Counted from the stretch's first letter, positions 44,529 through 57,215 are shown. The stretch: 64,000 bases of DNA from Gnetum montanum (GCA_015680685.1 MNCI01003401.1:15234-79233); one strand, 5' to 3'. The notes: generated by a model from the sequence alone, not told the origin. Program-made: numbers and translations.

Positions 44529-45623
44529 CTATTTTAAAGTTTGAAAAGCTAATTCGCATTCCCTGGTCCACTTGAAAGGTACGTCCTTTTTCGTTAATTC
44601 TACCAATGGTTTGGCAACCTTTGAAAAGTTCTCAATAAATCTCTTATAGTAGCTAGTATGTCTAAGGAATAATCGAATATCTTTGATAATTTTTGGTTGA
44701 TGGGTAATTCCTTGGATAACTTTGATTTTCTCAGGGTCTACCTCTATCCCTATGTGTGAGATTTTGTGCGCTAGTACTATGCCTTCTTGGACCATCAAAT
44801 GGCTTTTCTGCCAATTGAGCCTCAAATTAGTTTCTACACATATTTTTAACATTTTCTCTAACCAGTCCAAGGCTTTATCAAAGTTTGCTCCATAAGTGGA
44901 AAAGTTGTCCATAAAGACCTCCACACCATTTCCTATCTGCTATTGGAATATGCTTAGAACTAGTCATTGAAATGTTGCAGGGGCATTACACAAGCCAAAC
45001 GACATCTGTTTGTATGAAAATGCTTCCCAAGGACTGGTGAATGTAGTCTTGTCTTGATCTTCTAGGGCTATTTGTATTTGGTTATATCCGCTATATCTAT
45101 CCAAAAAACTGTAATAGCAATGCCTTGCGATGGTGCCTAATACTTGGTTAACAAATGGCAATGGAAAGTGATCTTTAAATGTTGTCATATTTAGTAGCCT
45201 GAAATCTATGCACACCCTCCATTTGCCTCCCTTTTTAGGCACAATAACTAAGGGGCTAACCCATTCGCTATCAGCAATGGGGTATATGAACCCAGCCTTG
45301 AGAAGCTATTTGATTTCTTCCTTAACTACTTGCTTCAGCTTTGGGTTCAATCACCTCTGTGGTTTTCTTTGAGGCTTCATGGAGGGGTCGGTGTAAATTC
45401 TGTGTTGGCATATCCTAGGATCTATTCTAATTAATTTAGAATATGACCAGGTGAAGGCTTTCAACCATTTATTTATCACCTTCAGCAATCTCTCTTTTTG
45501 TCGAGGAGCAAGCTTAGCATTAATAATTATTGATTTTTTGTTTTTAAGGAACGTGTATTCCATACTAGTGGGCAATGGTTTTAGGTCGAGGGGCTCCTGG
45601 TTAAATTTCTCAGGGACTTCCAA
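44529..45623 (-). pseudogene. Reverse transcriptase relic of element B
   Basis: Frames 45623-45351, 45242-44964 and 44924-44529 cover the connection, fingers/palm and thumb. Motifs: KGGKWRVCIDFRLLNMTTFKD, YSFLDRYSGYNQIQIALEDQ, MSFGLCNAPATFQ, then VFMDNF at about 44915-44898, in which the second catalytic Asp is Asn. The thumb (LVELTKKDVPFKWTRECELAFQTLK) is open. Stops separate the three frames. Confidence 0.85.
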
Positions 45624-45919
45624 CTTCCCCTAGTTGATATTCTCAAAGTTAACACTTGGAAGTTGGCGGTGGACTTGCTCTAATGCATCTATGTTATTAA
45701 TGTAAGCGCAAGTCAAACCCTCAATTGGTTCCATGCATATGATTGAACTACTTTCTTGATTAGCTGTCAGCCATTGGGTGTCTTCTTGTCATGTGGCTAC
45801 TACATACAAGCATCTTTGTATGTTAATCACTTGTGCACACTAATTGCATGCAGGTAGTGCTAAACTTTGCACAAACCATGACCTCTGCACGCAATTACAC
45901 CCCATGTCACTATATGTGA

Positions 45920-46519
45920 TCATGAAACTTTCTTCTTCTCAATCTTTCCAAATGTATTTTCCTCTGATATTTCTAGGGAAAGATCGTAGATTCCTAGGCA
46001 TGCGTCGATGGTGCTTAGCCATGCTCTTCCCATTATGATTGGGAAGTCCCCCTTACCATTGTTTACTTGAATCACTAGGAAGTTAGCTAGGTATGACCAC
46101 CCAAAAATAGTGGTAACAATGTCCTTTACTAGTCCCGATGGGACAGTGATGGACTGGTCAGCCAACACTAGATGGATGTTGCTCTTTTTCAATGGAGGTA
46201 AGTTCTAGGCCTTGTATATTTCTTGAGAGATTAAGTTGACATTGAAACCTGAATCTAAAAGAGCCTTGCACTGTTCATTTCCAATGATTTGTAAGTATAT
46301 TAGAGGACTCCCAGGATTAGAGAATTTTCTAGGAAGATGGCTAGCTTTGATCCAATCGGTGATGGCATGTATTAGCATGATTGTATGCGTTGAGTGCGAT
46401 GGTTGGGTTGAAGGAGGCTCCAAAGTTTTGATGGCTACTAAGGTGTCTAAGGAAACAACTTCTTGTGGTTGCAAGGGCTTGGTTGTACTATTGGTTCTAA
46501 AGAAAGGTGTTTTCTTCAT
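45920..46519 (-). pseudogene. Aspartic protease relic of element B
   Basis: HAITDWIKASHLPRKFSNPGSPLIY leads to KALLDSGFNVNLIS, with catalytic LDSG at 46258-46247 intact. After one stop the frame 46192-45920 continues SITVPSGLVKDIV, FLVIQVNNGKGDFPIIMGRAWL and SLEISEENTFGKIEKKK. Of the three protease copies here, this and C keep the active site. Confidence 0.78.
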
Positions 46520-48909
46520 GTGGTTGTCGAAACCAATAGTAGGTTGAGAGTTAACAACCCTTGTGGCATTACGTTGCTATGGCTGGGTAGGAATTTCACT
46601 TTGCATCGCGGGAGTAGGTGGTAGTGGAGCTATTGGTGAAAGAGATGTGGCTGGATGAGAAGGGTGGTATGTTTGTAAAACATCACCCTTAGGAGAAGGA
46701 GTCTTATAATACTTGCAGGCTTGGTAGTGATGTTGAGGAGTAACATGACTAGTAGAGTCACGTGGAGAGACTAGCTACTGCATGTAATATTCATACAGGT
46801 CAGGTTGTCGGTAAGGATATTGTTGCCTTGGTGGTGGCATTTCCCATGATTGTGGGTGCTGCCACTATTCATATTGTTCAATCGGTTGTGGTGGAGTTCC
46901 ACTTAGATAATATGTTAAGGGTTGGTGGAACTGCCTTAGGTTACCTTGAGGATAAGGTAATTGTTGGGGTGTTTGCCATTTGTTCAATCAAGGGTTGAGT
47001 GCATACATCCTAGAAACCTGTAAATATGAGATTATAGGGCAACATCCCTTAGGATGGTCATATTAACATATCTCACATCCACTATCATTGTCTGTTTCCG
47101 AATCCATAACCTCTTCAATGATGGCAACTTTTCCCTTACCCTTGCTACATGCATGTTCAGCTTCTTTTTTTTTTCTTTTTTGACTACCTTGCTCTCTAGA
47201 CTCCTCTACTATTTTAAGAACAATTTGAAATCTATTGTCTGGGAAATCCCACATTTGGTCTACCTTTGCTTATACTTTTGATGTCAACTTTTAGATAGGC
47301 AAAGTTTTCCTATTCACCATCTCTTCAAGTGGTGACTCTTCTTCATCCTCACAAAATCTTACTCCCCTCTTCCAGAGGGAAGGATCTCAGTTATACTCTT
47401 CCACACTTTCTCTTTTTTGTAGCTCACCTTCTTCCTTAGCAACTTGCTCTAATAGTCTTTGAATTTGATGGGAACTAAGCTTGGATAGTCTTCCTTGGGC
47501 ATAAGTCCCAAGGGTTCTTCTCGTTTCATGCCTAAGCTCATCTATGAGATGGCGCATTTGATCCCTTTACGAATAACCATGGCCAAGACAACGATGTAAC
47601 AATGCATAGTATCAGCCCATGGCAGCATCCAAAGGTTCATGTCCTTCTTTTTTCCAGCCTTGGATTTGCTTTCATAAGTTAGAAACTTGAGAGTATGGTT
47701 GGTACTTATCTTTGAACAATTCTAACATGGTACTCCACCTACGAATGGATTCCAGTTCTAAGGACCGATACCAACTTTTCGCTTCTTTAACTAGTGTCTG
47801 CAAGAATAACTTAAGTTTTTGCCATTCATTCTCTATGTTTTGTAAGGCACATGCATCATGGAATGCTTGTAAGTGATTCTAAGGATCAGTGTTGTATCCC
47901 CCTTCAAATCATGGGATATTGTTCATATCTAACCTCTTGATCCTACTATCTTTCTGGTGCCTTGTTGGAATTCTAACAGCCTCAGTTATGTCTAACATAC
48001 TTCAAGTAGCGAGTAGGGGTTCATCGTGATCTTCTTGTCCATGGTGTCTATGATGTGTACGTTATTCCCTACTCTCCCTTCTTCTATGTTGTGATTCTCT
48101 AGAGTGCCCTCGTCCCCTTTCCTGGTTATTTCGCTTATGACTTCCACTTTGCCTACCTCTATCCCCATGGTCTTTTTCTTTATGACTACATCTGGATATT
48201 GAAGGAGAGGGTGAAGGAGATGATGAAGGTGAAGAAGAAGGAGAACCATCACCATGACGATGTATGCTACCTTCTCTTCAGCGATCACAACCTCGATTGC
48301 GATTGCGATCAGAATGTCCATCTTTATCATGTGTCTGTGTTCCTTTTTCGGACCCTTTGTGCCCATGGGTATCAGAACCTTGGTTATGAATAGTGGAATG
48401 AAGGTTCTGATACACAAGCCCTTGGCCAAAGTCAAGGGGAGGAACATTGTTGTGTGGGCGACTGCCTGAGGCAGGTTCACCATCTCATTTTCGCTTAAGA
48501 CATGTTGGACATCCTAGAACCACTTACCCTTCAAAGACTTATGATGTCTCTCCTGTTGCAAGTCCCTTTGATGTTGTGCCTCCATGGGATGGTATTCTCT
48601 CGAGTCATGGTCTTGCACAACATATTCTGCTTGTAAGTGCTACATGCCAATTCGTGTGAGAGCATGAAGAAGCATGCTTGGGACTAAATGATTGGGAGGT
48701 AACACTATCTTACCTTCTAGGTCTCGCCAATGTAGTTGTTCATCTTGATGGAGGATAAACGTGAAGTCTGGTATATACTCAATAGGATGAACATATACCA
48801 TACGAAACTATTGAGGGACTAGTAGATCAACGTCATGTGTATTACGTCGTCGATTGTTTCCTGTCTCAGACCTAGGTGGTGAAGCACTTTTGTACAAAGA
48901 AGAAGACAT
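46520..48909 (-). pseudogene. gag relic of element B
   Basis: ATG at 48909 (MSSSLYKSASPPRSETGNNRRR), 117 bp inside the PBS. It is followed by FTFILHQDEQLHWRDLEGK, DHDSREYHP, an Arg/Ser/His-rich linker near 48200-48400, the core AVRIPTRHQKDSRIKRLDMNNIP with HLQAFHDACALQNIENEWQKLK, and a helical segment LSSHQIQRLLEQVAKEEGEL. The knuckle at 47077-47036 is CEIC-stop-YDHPKGCC, keeping all metal ligands but with a stop inside. A Gln/Pro/Tyr-rich tail follows. About a dozen stops. Missing from A but complete here is the stretch lost at the N at 19416. Confidence 0.8.
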
Positions 48910-49025
48910 ACTTGTCTATTCAGTGTGCAATGTATTCTTGTTTATTATTTTCTTAACCAACCCTAAGGGTTTGTTTCAATGATGTGAATGATTTCCTATG
49001 TTCTAATTAGCGCACAAACAACTAA

Positions 49026-49044
49026 GTCCCTGGCGACGGTGCCA
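49026..49044 (-). other. Primer-binding site of element B
   Basis: The minus strand reads TGGCACCGTCGCCAGGGAC one base after the LTR; tRNA-Asp type, the best preserved in the window together with A. Confidence 0.8.
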
Positions 49045-49045
49045 A

Positions 49046-49860
49046 TGATGAGCGATGAGGTACCCCTACGCTCAACCATACGAATACGAGTGTTTCACAC
49101 ACGGTCTGGTCAAATTTTAAAGACTAAGTGCTTATGTGCCTTTGTGAAACAAGAATGGGTTGGTTAATCATTGTCTTCCCAAACTTACTTGTATGTCATG
49201 ATTGTATGGTTAAGTAAGCTTGAGGCATATGATTTTTATATCTTTTATGTTTTTATGTCCTATGCTAATAAGGGAGGAGAGAGATAACTAAGTGACTAAT
49301 TTAACTTAACGACTCATTAACTAAGTTCTAACTAATCCTAACACTAGCATCTGTTCCTACTTGTTGTACACATATTGAACCAATGCAATGCTGTTGGGAT
49401 TACCAAACGCTAATCGTTACTGGGTTACCAACACACATGCTCAAAGCGGTCATATTGAGTGTATTTACTTAAGAAGGTGTAGGGTGAGAGAAGAAATTAA
49501 TTAACTAGGAAAGAATTTAATAACATCAATTAACACTAATTAATCTATTCTGGATGCTGCAAGGTTTATCATAAAGTTCATCTTTATTGCCGTACACAAA
49601 GTGTGCTTAGGTATACAATGCTCGAATAAAGATCCGTTCACTCTATGACTCCTACTGCGGGCACGTAGAAATATTTCTAATTCTAGGAGGGAGAAAAGGC
49701 AAGAGTTTGGCTAAGGGACTAATTATCTATTGCAAAACCAACTGCACCCACCTCTTATTTATAGGCAAGGAGACAGGTCCCAATATCGGGTATCCGACAT
49801 CGCACGGTAGGCTCTGATATCGTGGATGCAATATCGTAGCCCCGATATCACGGTTCATCA
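49046..49860 (-). repeat. 5' LTR of element B
   Basis: Minus strand: TGATGAACCGTGATATCGGGGC to TCGCTCATCA. GATATC/GATATTG motifs at 49780-49852, TATA box (plus TTATTTATAGGC) at about 49755, R with TTTATTCGAGCATTG, AATAAAGATG, and the two TTGGTAA(T)CCCAGTAACG-like repeats near 49394-49432. Confidence 0.9.
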
Positions 49861-49865
49861 GTTAC

Positions 49866-50595
49866 CAAGGATTCTTAGTAATATTTCAAATAATTAAACC
49901 AAATTTGCAAGCAATATTTCATGTATGTCTACTATGCTCTAATGCATGACACTATAGGAAAATGTGGTATTCATCTTTAATGCTATTTATATTGCACAAT
50001 TGGCATATTAGTTCTTCATGAGGAATTTTTAGCCATCTACATGTTTCAACATTCAAATGATAATATGTCATTTGTGCTATGCTAATTGTGCATCAAAGAT
50101 GAGTAAATAACAATAGATAAATAGTTTGCATTTGAATTAAGACATTTCATGATACTATTCAAATAGAAATGCTTTTTTCTTTCTTTCATGCTTTTCTAAT
50201 GTTTTTGAAATACTGCTTGTTTTACTGATTTATGAATTTGGTTAGGATCATAATAATGAATCTAATATTGAATATTCCATTTATTATGCTATAAAGCTCT
50301 ATCTTAGAGCCATCCTTTATCATAGGTTTTCATCATCACTTTTTAAAGTATTTATCCAATGAAAATGCAAAAGGATCATGAGTGTAGGCTATAAACTAAT
50401 AAGTAGCTTCAATCTATAACAACATCATCTCTCCTTCAAGAAGCATAATATCATATTGTGTTTGTCTATTTATTTTGAATTCATCAAGTAGAAAAAGCTT
50501 TTGAATTTCTTTTATCTATTTCCAATATTTATTTGATACAATAGGATTCCATACAACACATCCATAAAGAAATAATAAGTCCAAGAAAATGCTTG
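49866..50595 (-). pseudogene. LINE reverse-transcriptase C-terminal fragment
   Basis: The minus strand encodes LYGCVVWNPIVSNKYWK-x-IKEIQKLFL, then MLLEGE and, after a gap in frame, NVETCRWLKIPHEELICQLCNINSIKDEYHIFL-x-CHA. The YGCEVW-type motif after the RT thumb and the C-x2-C...DE-x2-H-x4-C zinc motif (zf-RVT) are those of plant L1-type LINEs. Several stops; only the last third of the protein is present. Element B inserted at its downstream edge. Confidence 0.7.
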
Positions 50596-50832
50596 AATTT
50601 TGTGCATTGTGGATTCATAAACATTGATAGTGGAATTTCAAATAAAATTATTTCTCTTAATAGTATTAGTTTCTTTAATTATTTTGATATTTTTGGCTTA
50701 GTAGAAACTTGGGAGGATGAAAGCTCAGAAGATTTTGTTACTCTAGGTTTCACTAATTTTTTTGTAAAAAATTATTAGAAAATGTAGAAAAGGAAAATCG
50801 TCAAGAGATGTTATATGTTTAGTTATGAAATC

Positions 50833-51743
50833 TGATGAAGTTAAGGACTACAATATCATAGATGTGATATCATAGCCCAATATATGATATCATAGATATA
50901 ATGTAGTGGGCTATAGTCATGCCTATAAATATGAGCCCGCTATCATGCCTATAAATATAAGCCTACTGTAAAGTCGAAAACAAGTTTTTGCTAATACTTA
51001 GCAAAATTCTTGTAGTTTGTTTTTTTGAAGTTAGAGTTAATTATGAATGCCCATAGTGTGGTGAATTATAGTTGTACAACATCTTTATTCAAGTGGATTA
51101 TTCCTAGACACAATTCATGAATGACAATAAATATTGAGATTGTTCTTCATCATTACAACATCTCACATAGAATAGATTTGCTTTCCATGTTGTTTACTTT
51201 TACTATGTCATTTATATTTCCTAATTCATTTAATATTTTGATGTTCATTAGTAAGGTAGAATGAGTATAATTGGTTTCAGGCACAAAGTGTTATTGTTTG
51301 ATAACTCAGTAGTGACTTTTCTTGATTCACTTGGTAGTAAAGTTACTTGGTAATCCCAGTAACAATTACATTAACCCAGGATGTGTATGGAAAACCAATA
51401 ATAGATACTTATTATCATAGGATAGAATAGCCTTACATTTTCATTGTACTTAAAAATAGAATTTACCATCATTTTCATTATGTTTACTTTTATCATACTT
51501 AAAGCCAAACAACATCATCTTATCATATGTCTCACTAAGAGTTAAACCATATGTTTTGCACCTCGTTAACTTCTAAGTGGGAAGACAATGATTACAAACT
51601 CATTAACTCACTAGTATACTTATGATTACAAACTCATTAACTCACTAGTATACTTACATTGTCCATCCATGAATTATGATCTAGTCACAAGTGAGCACTT
51701 GTGACTTGAATGGTTCAGTGTTGGAATTTTTTATCACTCATCA
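50833..51743 (+). repeat. 5' LTR of element D
   Basis: It begins TGATGAAGTTAAGG and ends CACTCATCA. Several GATATCATAG motifs (50848-50895) and a duplicated TATA segment, TCATGCCTATAAATAT (50917-50969). R/U5 has TTTATTCAAGTGGATTA and AATAAATATT, and TTGGTAATCCCAGTAAC is at about 51347. No partner LTR in the window; limits rest on the termini and the PBS. Confidence 0.7.
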
Positions 51744-51744
51744 T

Positions 51745-51763
51745 TAGTGTTGTTGCTAGGGAT
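51745..51763 (+). other. Primer-binding site of element D
   Basis: TAGTGTTGTTGCTAGGGAT, a decayed tRNA-Asp type site one base after the LTR. Confidence 0.6.
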
Positions 51764-51901
51764 TTGATAGTGTTTGCTAGTTAGTTAATCTTACACAATT
51801 TGTTGCATTAAGTATCACCAAGCCTATCTTTCATACTTAAAAAATAAATTTTCAAAATACACACACTTCAGCATCAACTAAATTAAAATGGCTTTCATAT
51901 T
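51764..51901 (+). other. Leader of element D up to the insertion of C
   Basis: About 138 bp of untranslated leader (TTAGTTAATCTTACACAATTTG...) ending ATATT just before the LTR of C. The body of D must lie beyond C and E, outside the window. Confidence 0.5.
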
Positions 51902-52698
51902 TGATCAGCCACAATATATCGTGGCCTTCCATGCAATATCATGTACGCGATTCGCAACTTGCCTCATTGCCTATAAATAAGAGGTGGGCGCACTTGGTTT
52001 GCATAGTTAGTCTTAGTACGTTACCCAAACTCTTGCCTTTTATCCCTCTTAGAGTTAGAATTATTTCTACATGCCCGCAGTAGAAGTCATAAAGTGAATG
52101 GAGCTTTATTCGAGCATTGTGTACCTGAGCACACCTTGTGTACGGCAAAAAAGACAAACTTTGTGACAAACCTTGTAGCATTCAGAATAGATTAATTAAT
52201 GTTAATTACTGTTACTTAATGCTTTCCTTAGTTAATTAATGATTCTCTCTCACCCTACAACTCTCCTAAGTAAGCACACATAGTACGATCACTTCAAGCA
52301 TGCGTGTAACACTTGGTAACTTAGTAATGATTAGCGTTTGGTAATCTCAGTAGTGTTGCACTGATTTAGGATGTGTACAATAAGTGAGAACGGATACTAG
52401 TGTTAGGATCAGTTAGAGCCTAGTTAACAAGTAGTCAAATTAAATTAGTTACTAGTTATCTCTCTTCTCCCTTATTAGTAGCAGGACATAAAAACACATA
52501 AAAAGTATAAAAATCATATGCCTCAAGTTTACTTAACCATACAATCGTGACATACAAGTAAGCTTGGGAAGACAATGATTGATCAACCCATTCTTGTTCC
52601 ACAAAGGCGCATAAGCACTTAGTCCTTGGAATTCAACTAGATCCTGCGTGGATGCTCGATTTGTATGGTTGAGCATAGGAATACCTCACTGCTCATCA
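51902..52698 (+). repeat. 5' LTR of element C
   Basis: From TGATCAGCCACAATATATCG to CTGCTCATCA. GATATC motifs are decayed (AATATATCG, AATATCATG). TATA box GCCTATAAATAAGAGG at about 51970, R with TTTATTCGAGCATTGTG. Closest by eye to the LTR of B. Confidence 0.75.
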
Positions 52699-52699
52699 T

Positions 52700-52718
52700 T
52701 GGAGCCATTATTGAGGAC
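52700..52718 (+). other. Primer-binding site of element C
   Basis: TGGAGCCATTATTGAGGAC, a decayed tRNA-Asp type site one base after the LTR. Confidence 0.65.
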
Positions 52719-52836
52719 TTTGTTGTTTGTGCACTAACCAGAACATAGGAAATTTTTCACATCATTGGAATGAACCCTTGGGGTTGGTTAAAGGAAAAAA
52801 AAAGTTAATAATACACTACACACTGAATAGACAATC

Positions 52837-55165
52837 ATGTCTCCTTCTTTGTATGAAAGTGTTTCACTACCTAGGTCTGATACAGGGAACAATCGGAGGT
52901 GTAGTACACATGATAAACCGCTAGTCCCTCAACAGTTTTGTGTGGTATATGTTCATCCTGATGAATATGTACCAAACTTTACCTTTATCCTCCACTAGGA
53001 TGAAAAACTACATTGGTGAGACTTAGAAGGTAGCATAGTGTTACCTCTTGATCGCTCTGTCTCGGGCATGCTTCTTCGTGATCTCACATGAATTGGTATG
53101 CAACACTTACAGACAAAGTATGTTGTGCATGATCATGACTCGAGAGAGTATCAACCCATGGAGGCACAGTGTCAAAGGGATTTACAATAGGAGAGACGTC
53201 ATGAATCCATGAAGGGAAAGTTGTCATAGAACATCCCACATGTCCTAAGTGAAAATTAGGGTGGTGAACCTGCCTCAGGTAGTCGACCACACAATGATGT
53301 TCCTCCCATTGATTTTGGTCAAGGGGTTGTGTACCAGAATCTTTACTCAACTATTCATAACCTGGATTCTGGTACCGATAGACACAAAGGGTCTAAAAAA
53401 GGAACATGAACACATGATAAACATGGACATTTCGATTGTAACCATGATCAGGGCTGTGACCATCGAAGAGAAGGAAGCAGACACCAACATGGTGACAGTC
53501 CTCCTTCTTCTTCACCTTCATTGTCTCCTTCACCCTCTCCTTCAGGATCTGGACGTAGTCACAAAGAAAAAGACCATGAGGATAAGGGTAAGAAAAATGG
53601 GAGTCGTAGATAAAATAGATAAGAAAGGGGATGAGGGCACTCTAAAGAAACACACTGTGAAAGAAGGGAGAGTAGGGAACAACATAGGCATCATAGACAC
53701 CATAGACAGGACGATCATGATGAACCCCTACTTGCTACTCGAAGTATGCCAGACATAACTAAGGCTGTTAGAATCACAACAAGGCACCAAAAAGATAGTA
53801 GGATCAAGAGATTAGATATGAACAGCATCCCACGATTTGAAGAAGGGTACAACGCTAATCCTCAAAATCATCTACAAGCATTTCATGATGCATGTGCCTT
53901 ACAAAACATAGAAAATGAATGGAAAAAATTAAAGTTGTTCCCATAGATACTAGTCAAAGAAGTGGAGAGTTGGTACCAGTCCTTAGAACGGGAATCCATT
54001 CATAGGTGGAGTACCATGTTAGAATTGTTCAACGATAAGTACCAAACGTACTCCTGAGTGTCCAACCTGAAAAAGCAAATCCAAAGCTAGAAATAAGGAG
54101 GACATGAACCCTTGGATGCTGCCATAGGCCGATATTATGCACTATTACATTGTTTTCCTGGCCATGTTATTTGCAGAGGGATAAACTATGCCATCTCGTA
54201 GATGGGCTTAGGCATGAAACATGAAGAACCCTTGGGACTTATGCCCAAGGAAGACTATCCAAGCTTAGGACCCATCAAGTTCAAAGATTATTGGAGCAAG
54301 ATGCTAAAGAAGAAGGTGAGTTAAGGAAAAGAGAGAGTGCAGAGGAATATAACAGAGATTCTTCCCTTTAAAAGAGGGGAGTGAGATTCTATGAGGATGA
54401 AGAAGAGTCACCACTCGAAGAGATGGTGAATAAGAAAACCTTGCCTATCCAAAAATTAGCATCAGAAGTATCGGCAAAGGTAGACTAAATGTGGGATTCC
54501 CTAGATGATAGATTTCAAATTATTCTTAAAATAGTAGAGGAGTCTAGAGAGCAAGGTAGTGATAGCGAAAAAAGAAAAAAGAGAGAAAGGAACATGCACG
54601 TAATAAGGATAAGGGCAAAGTTGCCATTATTGAGAAGGTTGTGGATTCAGATACAAACAATGATAGTGGATGCGAGATATGCCAATATGACCATCCTAAG
54701 GGATGTTGCCCTATAATCTCACATCTATAGGAGTATGGGATGTATGCACTCAACCCACGATTAAATAAAAGGCAAACACCCTAAAGGTTACCTTATCCTC
54801 AAGGTAACCCAAGGCAGTTCCACCAACCCTTAACATATTATCCAAGTGGAACTTTATCACAACCAATCGAGTAGTATCAACAGTGGAAATACCCAAAATC
54901 ATGGGAAATACCACCATCATGGCAATAGTATCCTTATCAGCAACCTGACTAGTATGGATATTACGTGCAGTAGCCTGTCTCTCCACATGACTCTACTAGT
55001 CACGTTACTTCTCAACCTCACTACCAAGCCCATGAGTACTATAGGACTCCTTCACCTAGGGATGATGTGCCACAAACATACCATCCTTCTCATCCGGTTG
55101 CACCTCTTCCACCCTTAACTCCATCACCACCTACTCCAACTATGTAGGGTAAAATCCCTACCCAG
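52837..55165 (+). pseudogene. gag relic of element C
   Basis: ATG at 52837 (MSPSLYESVSLPRSDTGNNRR). Then VVYVHPDEYVPNFTFILH, DHDSREYQP, an Arg/His/Ser-rich linker, and the core AVRITTRHQKDSRIKRLDMNSIPRFEEGYN with HLQAFHDACALQNIENEWKKLK at 53758-53943. The segment lost in A (54105-54371) is present. The knuckle CEICQYDHPKGCC starts at 54671 with all ligands intact. A Gln/Pro/Tyr-rich tail follows. About ten stops and several frame changes. Confidence 0.8.
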
Positions 55166-55860
55166 TTGCAGCAACGTAATGCCACAAGGGTTGTTAACCC
55201 CCAACTTACTATTGGTTCTAACAACCACATGAAGAAAAGACCTTTCTTTAGAACCAACAGTCTAACTAAGCTCTTGCAACCACAAGCATCTGATTCTTCA
55301 ACCACCTCACTATCACTTGAAGCTTCGGAGCTTCCCTCAACCCAAAAACTGCGCTCAATGCATATGATCATGTTAACTCATGCCATCACTGATTGGATAA
55401 AAGCTGACCATCTTCCTAGGAAATTCTCTGATCCTGGGAGTCCTTTGATATATGTACAAATTGCTGGAAATGAGCTGTGCAAAGCTCTTTTGGATTCAGG
55501 TTCTGGTGTTAGTTTGATTTCTCATGAAATGTACAAGGCCTGGAACCTACCTCTGCTAAAAAAGAGTAACATTGGTTTAGAGTTGGCCGACTAGTCCATC
55601 ACTGTACCATTAGGACTAGTGAAGGACATTGTCACCATTGTTTGTGGATGGTCATATCTTTCCTAGTGATTCAAGTGAACAACGGTAAGGGGGACTTCCC
55701 AATCATAATGGGAAGAGCATGGCTACACACAGTTAATGCCTGCCTAGGAATCCAAAATCTTTCCCTGGAAATATCAAAGGAAAATACATTTGGAAAGATC
55801 AAGAAGAAGAAAGTTCCATGCATCACATACAGTGACTCAAGGTGTAATTACTTGTAGAAG
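55166..55860 (+). pseudogene. Aspartic protease relic of element C
   Basis: The frame 55166-55594 runs from HMKKRPFFRTN through HAITDWIKADHLPRKFSDPGSP to KALLDSGSGVSLIS with LDSG at 55490-55501 intact. After a stop and a short deletion the second lobe FLVIQVNNGKGDFPIIMGRAWL follows (55642-55857). Confidence 0.8.
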
Positions 55861-56118
55861 TCATGGTTCGTGCAACGTTTAACATTGCCTGCATGCAATT
55901 AGTGTGTACAAGGGAGTGATATATAAAGATTCTTGTATGTAGCAGCCACAAGATAGAAAGGCACCCAGTGGCTAACAGTTGATCAAGAGAGTAGTTCAAC
56001 TATATGCATGGAACCAATTGAGGGTTTGACTTGCGCTTACATCGATAGCATAGACACATTAGAGTAAGTCCATCACTAACTTCCAAGTCTTGACCTTGAA
56101 AATATCAACTAGGGGAAG

Positions 56119-57215
56119 TTGGAAATCCCTGATAAGTTTAAGCAAGAGCCTCTTGAGCTAAAACCATTTCCCACTGGTATGGAATACACATTTCTTAGAA
56201 ATGGAAAGCTGGTAATTATTAATGCAAAGCTTGCTCTTGAACAAAAAGAAAGATTGCTGAAAGTGATAAATAAATGGTCAAAAGCCTTCGCTTGGTCATA
56301 TCCCAAATTAACTGGAATAGATCCTAGGATATGCTAACATAGGATTTATAGCGATCTCTCTATGAAGCCTCAAAGACAACCACAAAGGCGATTGAACCCA
56401 AAGTTGAAGCAAGTAGTTAAGGAAGAAATTAAATAGCTTCTAAAAGCTAGGTTAATCTATCCCATTGCTGATAGTGACTGGGTTAGCCCCTTAGTTATGG
56501 TGCCCAAAAAGGGAGGAAAATGGAGTATGTGCATAGATTTCAGGCTACTAAACATGACAACATTCAAGGACCACTTTCCATTGCCATTCGTTGACCAAGT
56601 CTTAGACACCATCACAGGGCATTGCTACTATAGTTTTTTGGATGGGTATAGTGGGTACAACCAAATACAAATAACCCTAAAAGACCAAGCCAAGACTACG
56701 TTCACCAGTCCTTGGGGAACATTTGCATACAAATAGATATCGTTTGGCTTGTGCAATGCCCCTGCAACATTTCAACGATTAGTGTTGAGCATATTCCAGT
56801 AGTAGATAGGAAATGGTGTGGAAGTCTTCATGGATGACTTCTTCACTTAACGGAGAAAACTTTGATCAAGCCTTGAACCAGTTAGAGAAAGTATTAAAAT
56901 GATATATAGAAATCAATTTAAGGCTCAATTGGTAGAAAAGCCATTTAATGGTCCAAGAAGGCATAGTATTAGGGCATAAGATCTCACAAACAGGGATAGA
57001 GGTAGACCCTAAAAAGATCAAAAGTTATTCAAGGAATTACTTGTCAACCAGAAAATGTAAAAGATATCTGGTCATTCCTTGGATACATTGGCTACTATAG
57101 AAGGCTTATTGAGAACTTTTCAAAGGTTGCAAAACCATTGGTTGAACTAATGAAAAAGGACGTACTTTTCAAATGGACCAAGCAATTTGAACTAGCTTTT
57201 CAAACCTTAAACAGA
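56119..57215 (+). pseudogene. Reverse transcriptase relic of element C
   Basis: Connection (MEIPDKFKQEPLELKPFPTG), then KKGGKWSMCIDFRLLNMTTFKD, YSFLDGYSGYNQIQITLKDQ, SFGLCNAPATFQ and FMDDF at 56827-56841, the only intact catalytic pair in the window. The next codons shift frame (TTCTTCACTTAA), and stops occur at the fingers, before SFGLC and in the thumb, so it is inactive. GSLVEL-type thumb sequence continues to about 57210. Confidence 0.85.

Larger units (their letters stand above)
39882..49860 (-). mobile_element. Element B: Athila-like Ty3/gypsy gag-pol retrotransposon (dead)
   Basis: LTRs (39882-40716 and 49046-49860) with a perfect GTTAC target duplication (39877-39881 and 49861-49865). 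The 9.98-kb copy has no N and keeps every region: PBS, gag, protease, RT, RNase H, integrase, 3' region and polypurine tract. It is the best reference for this family here. Stops and frameshifts throughout, and Asn in place of the second RT Asp, make it inactive. It inserted next to a LINE 3' end. Confidence 0.93.

Noticed and set aside
53249-53758. 169-codon plus frame in element C
   Set aside because: It is read one base off the gag frame; the gag-frame translation (Arg/His/Ser linker) matches A and B better. The length comes from low stop density in this linker.
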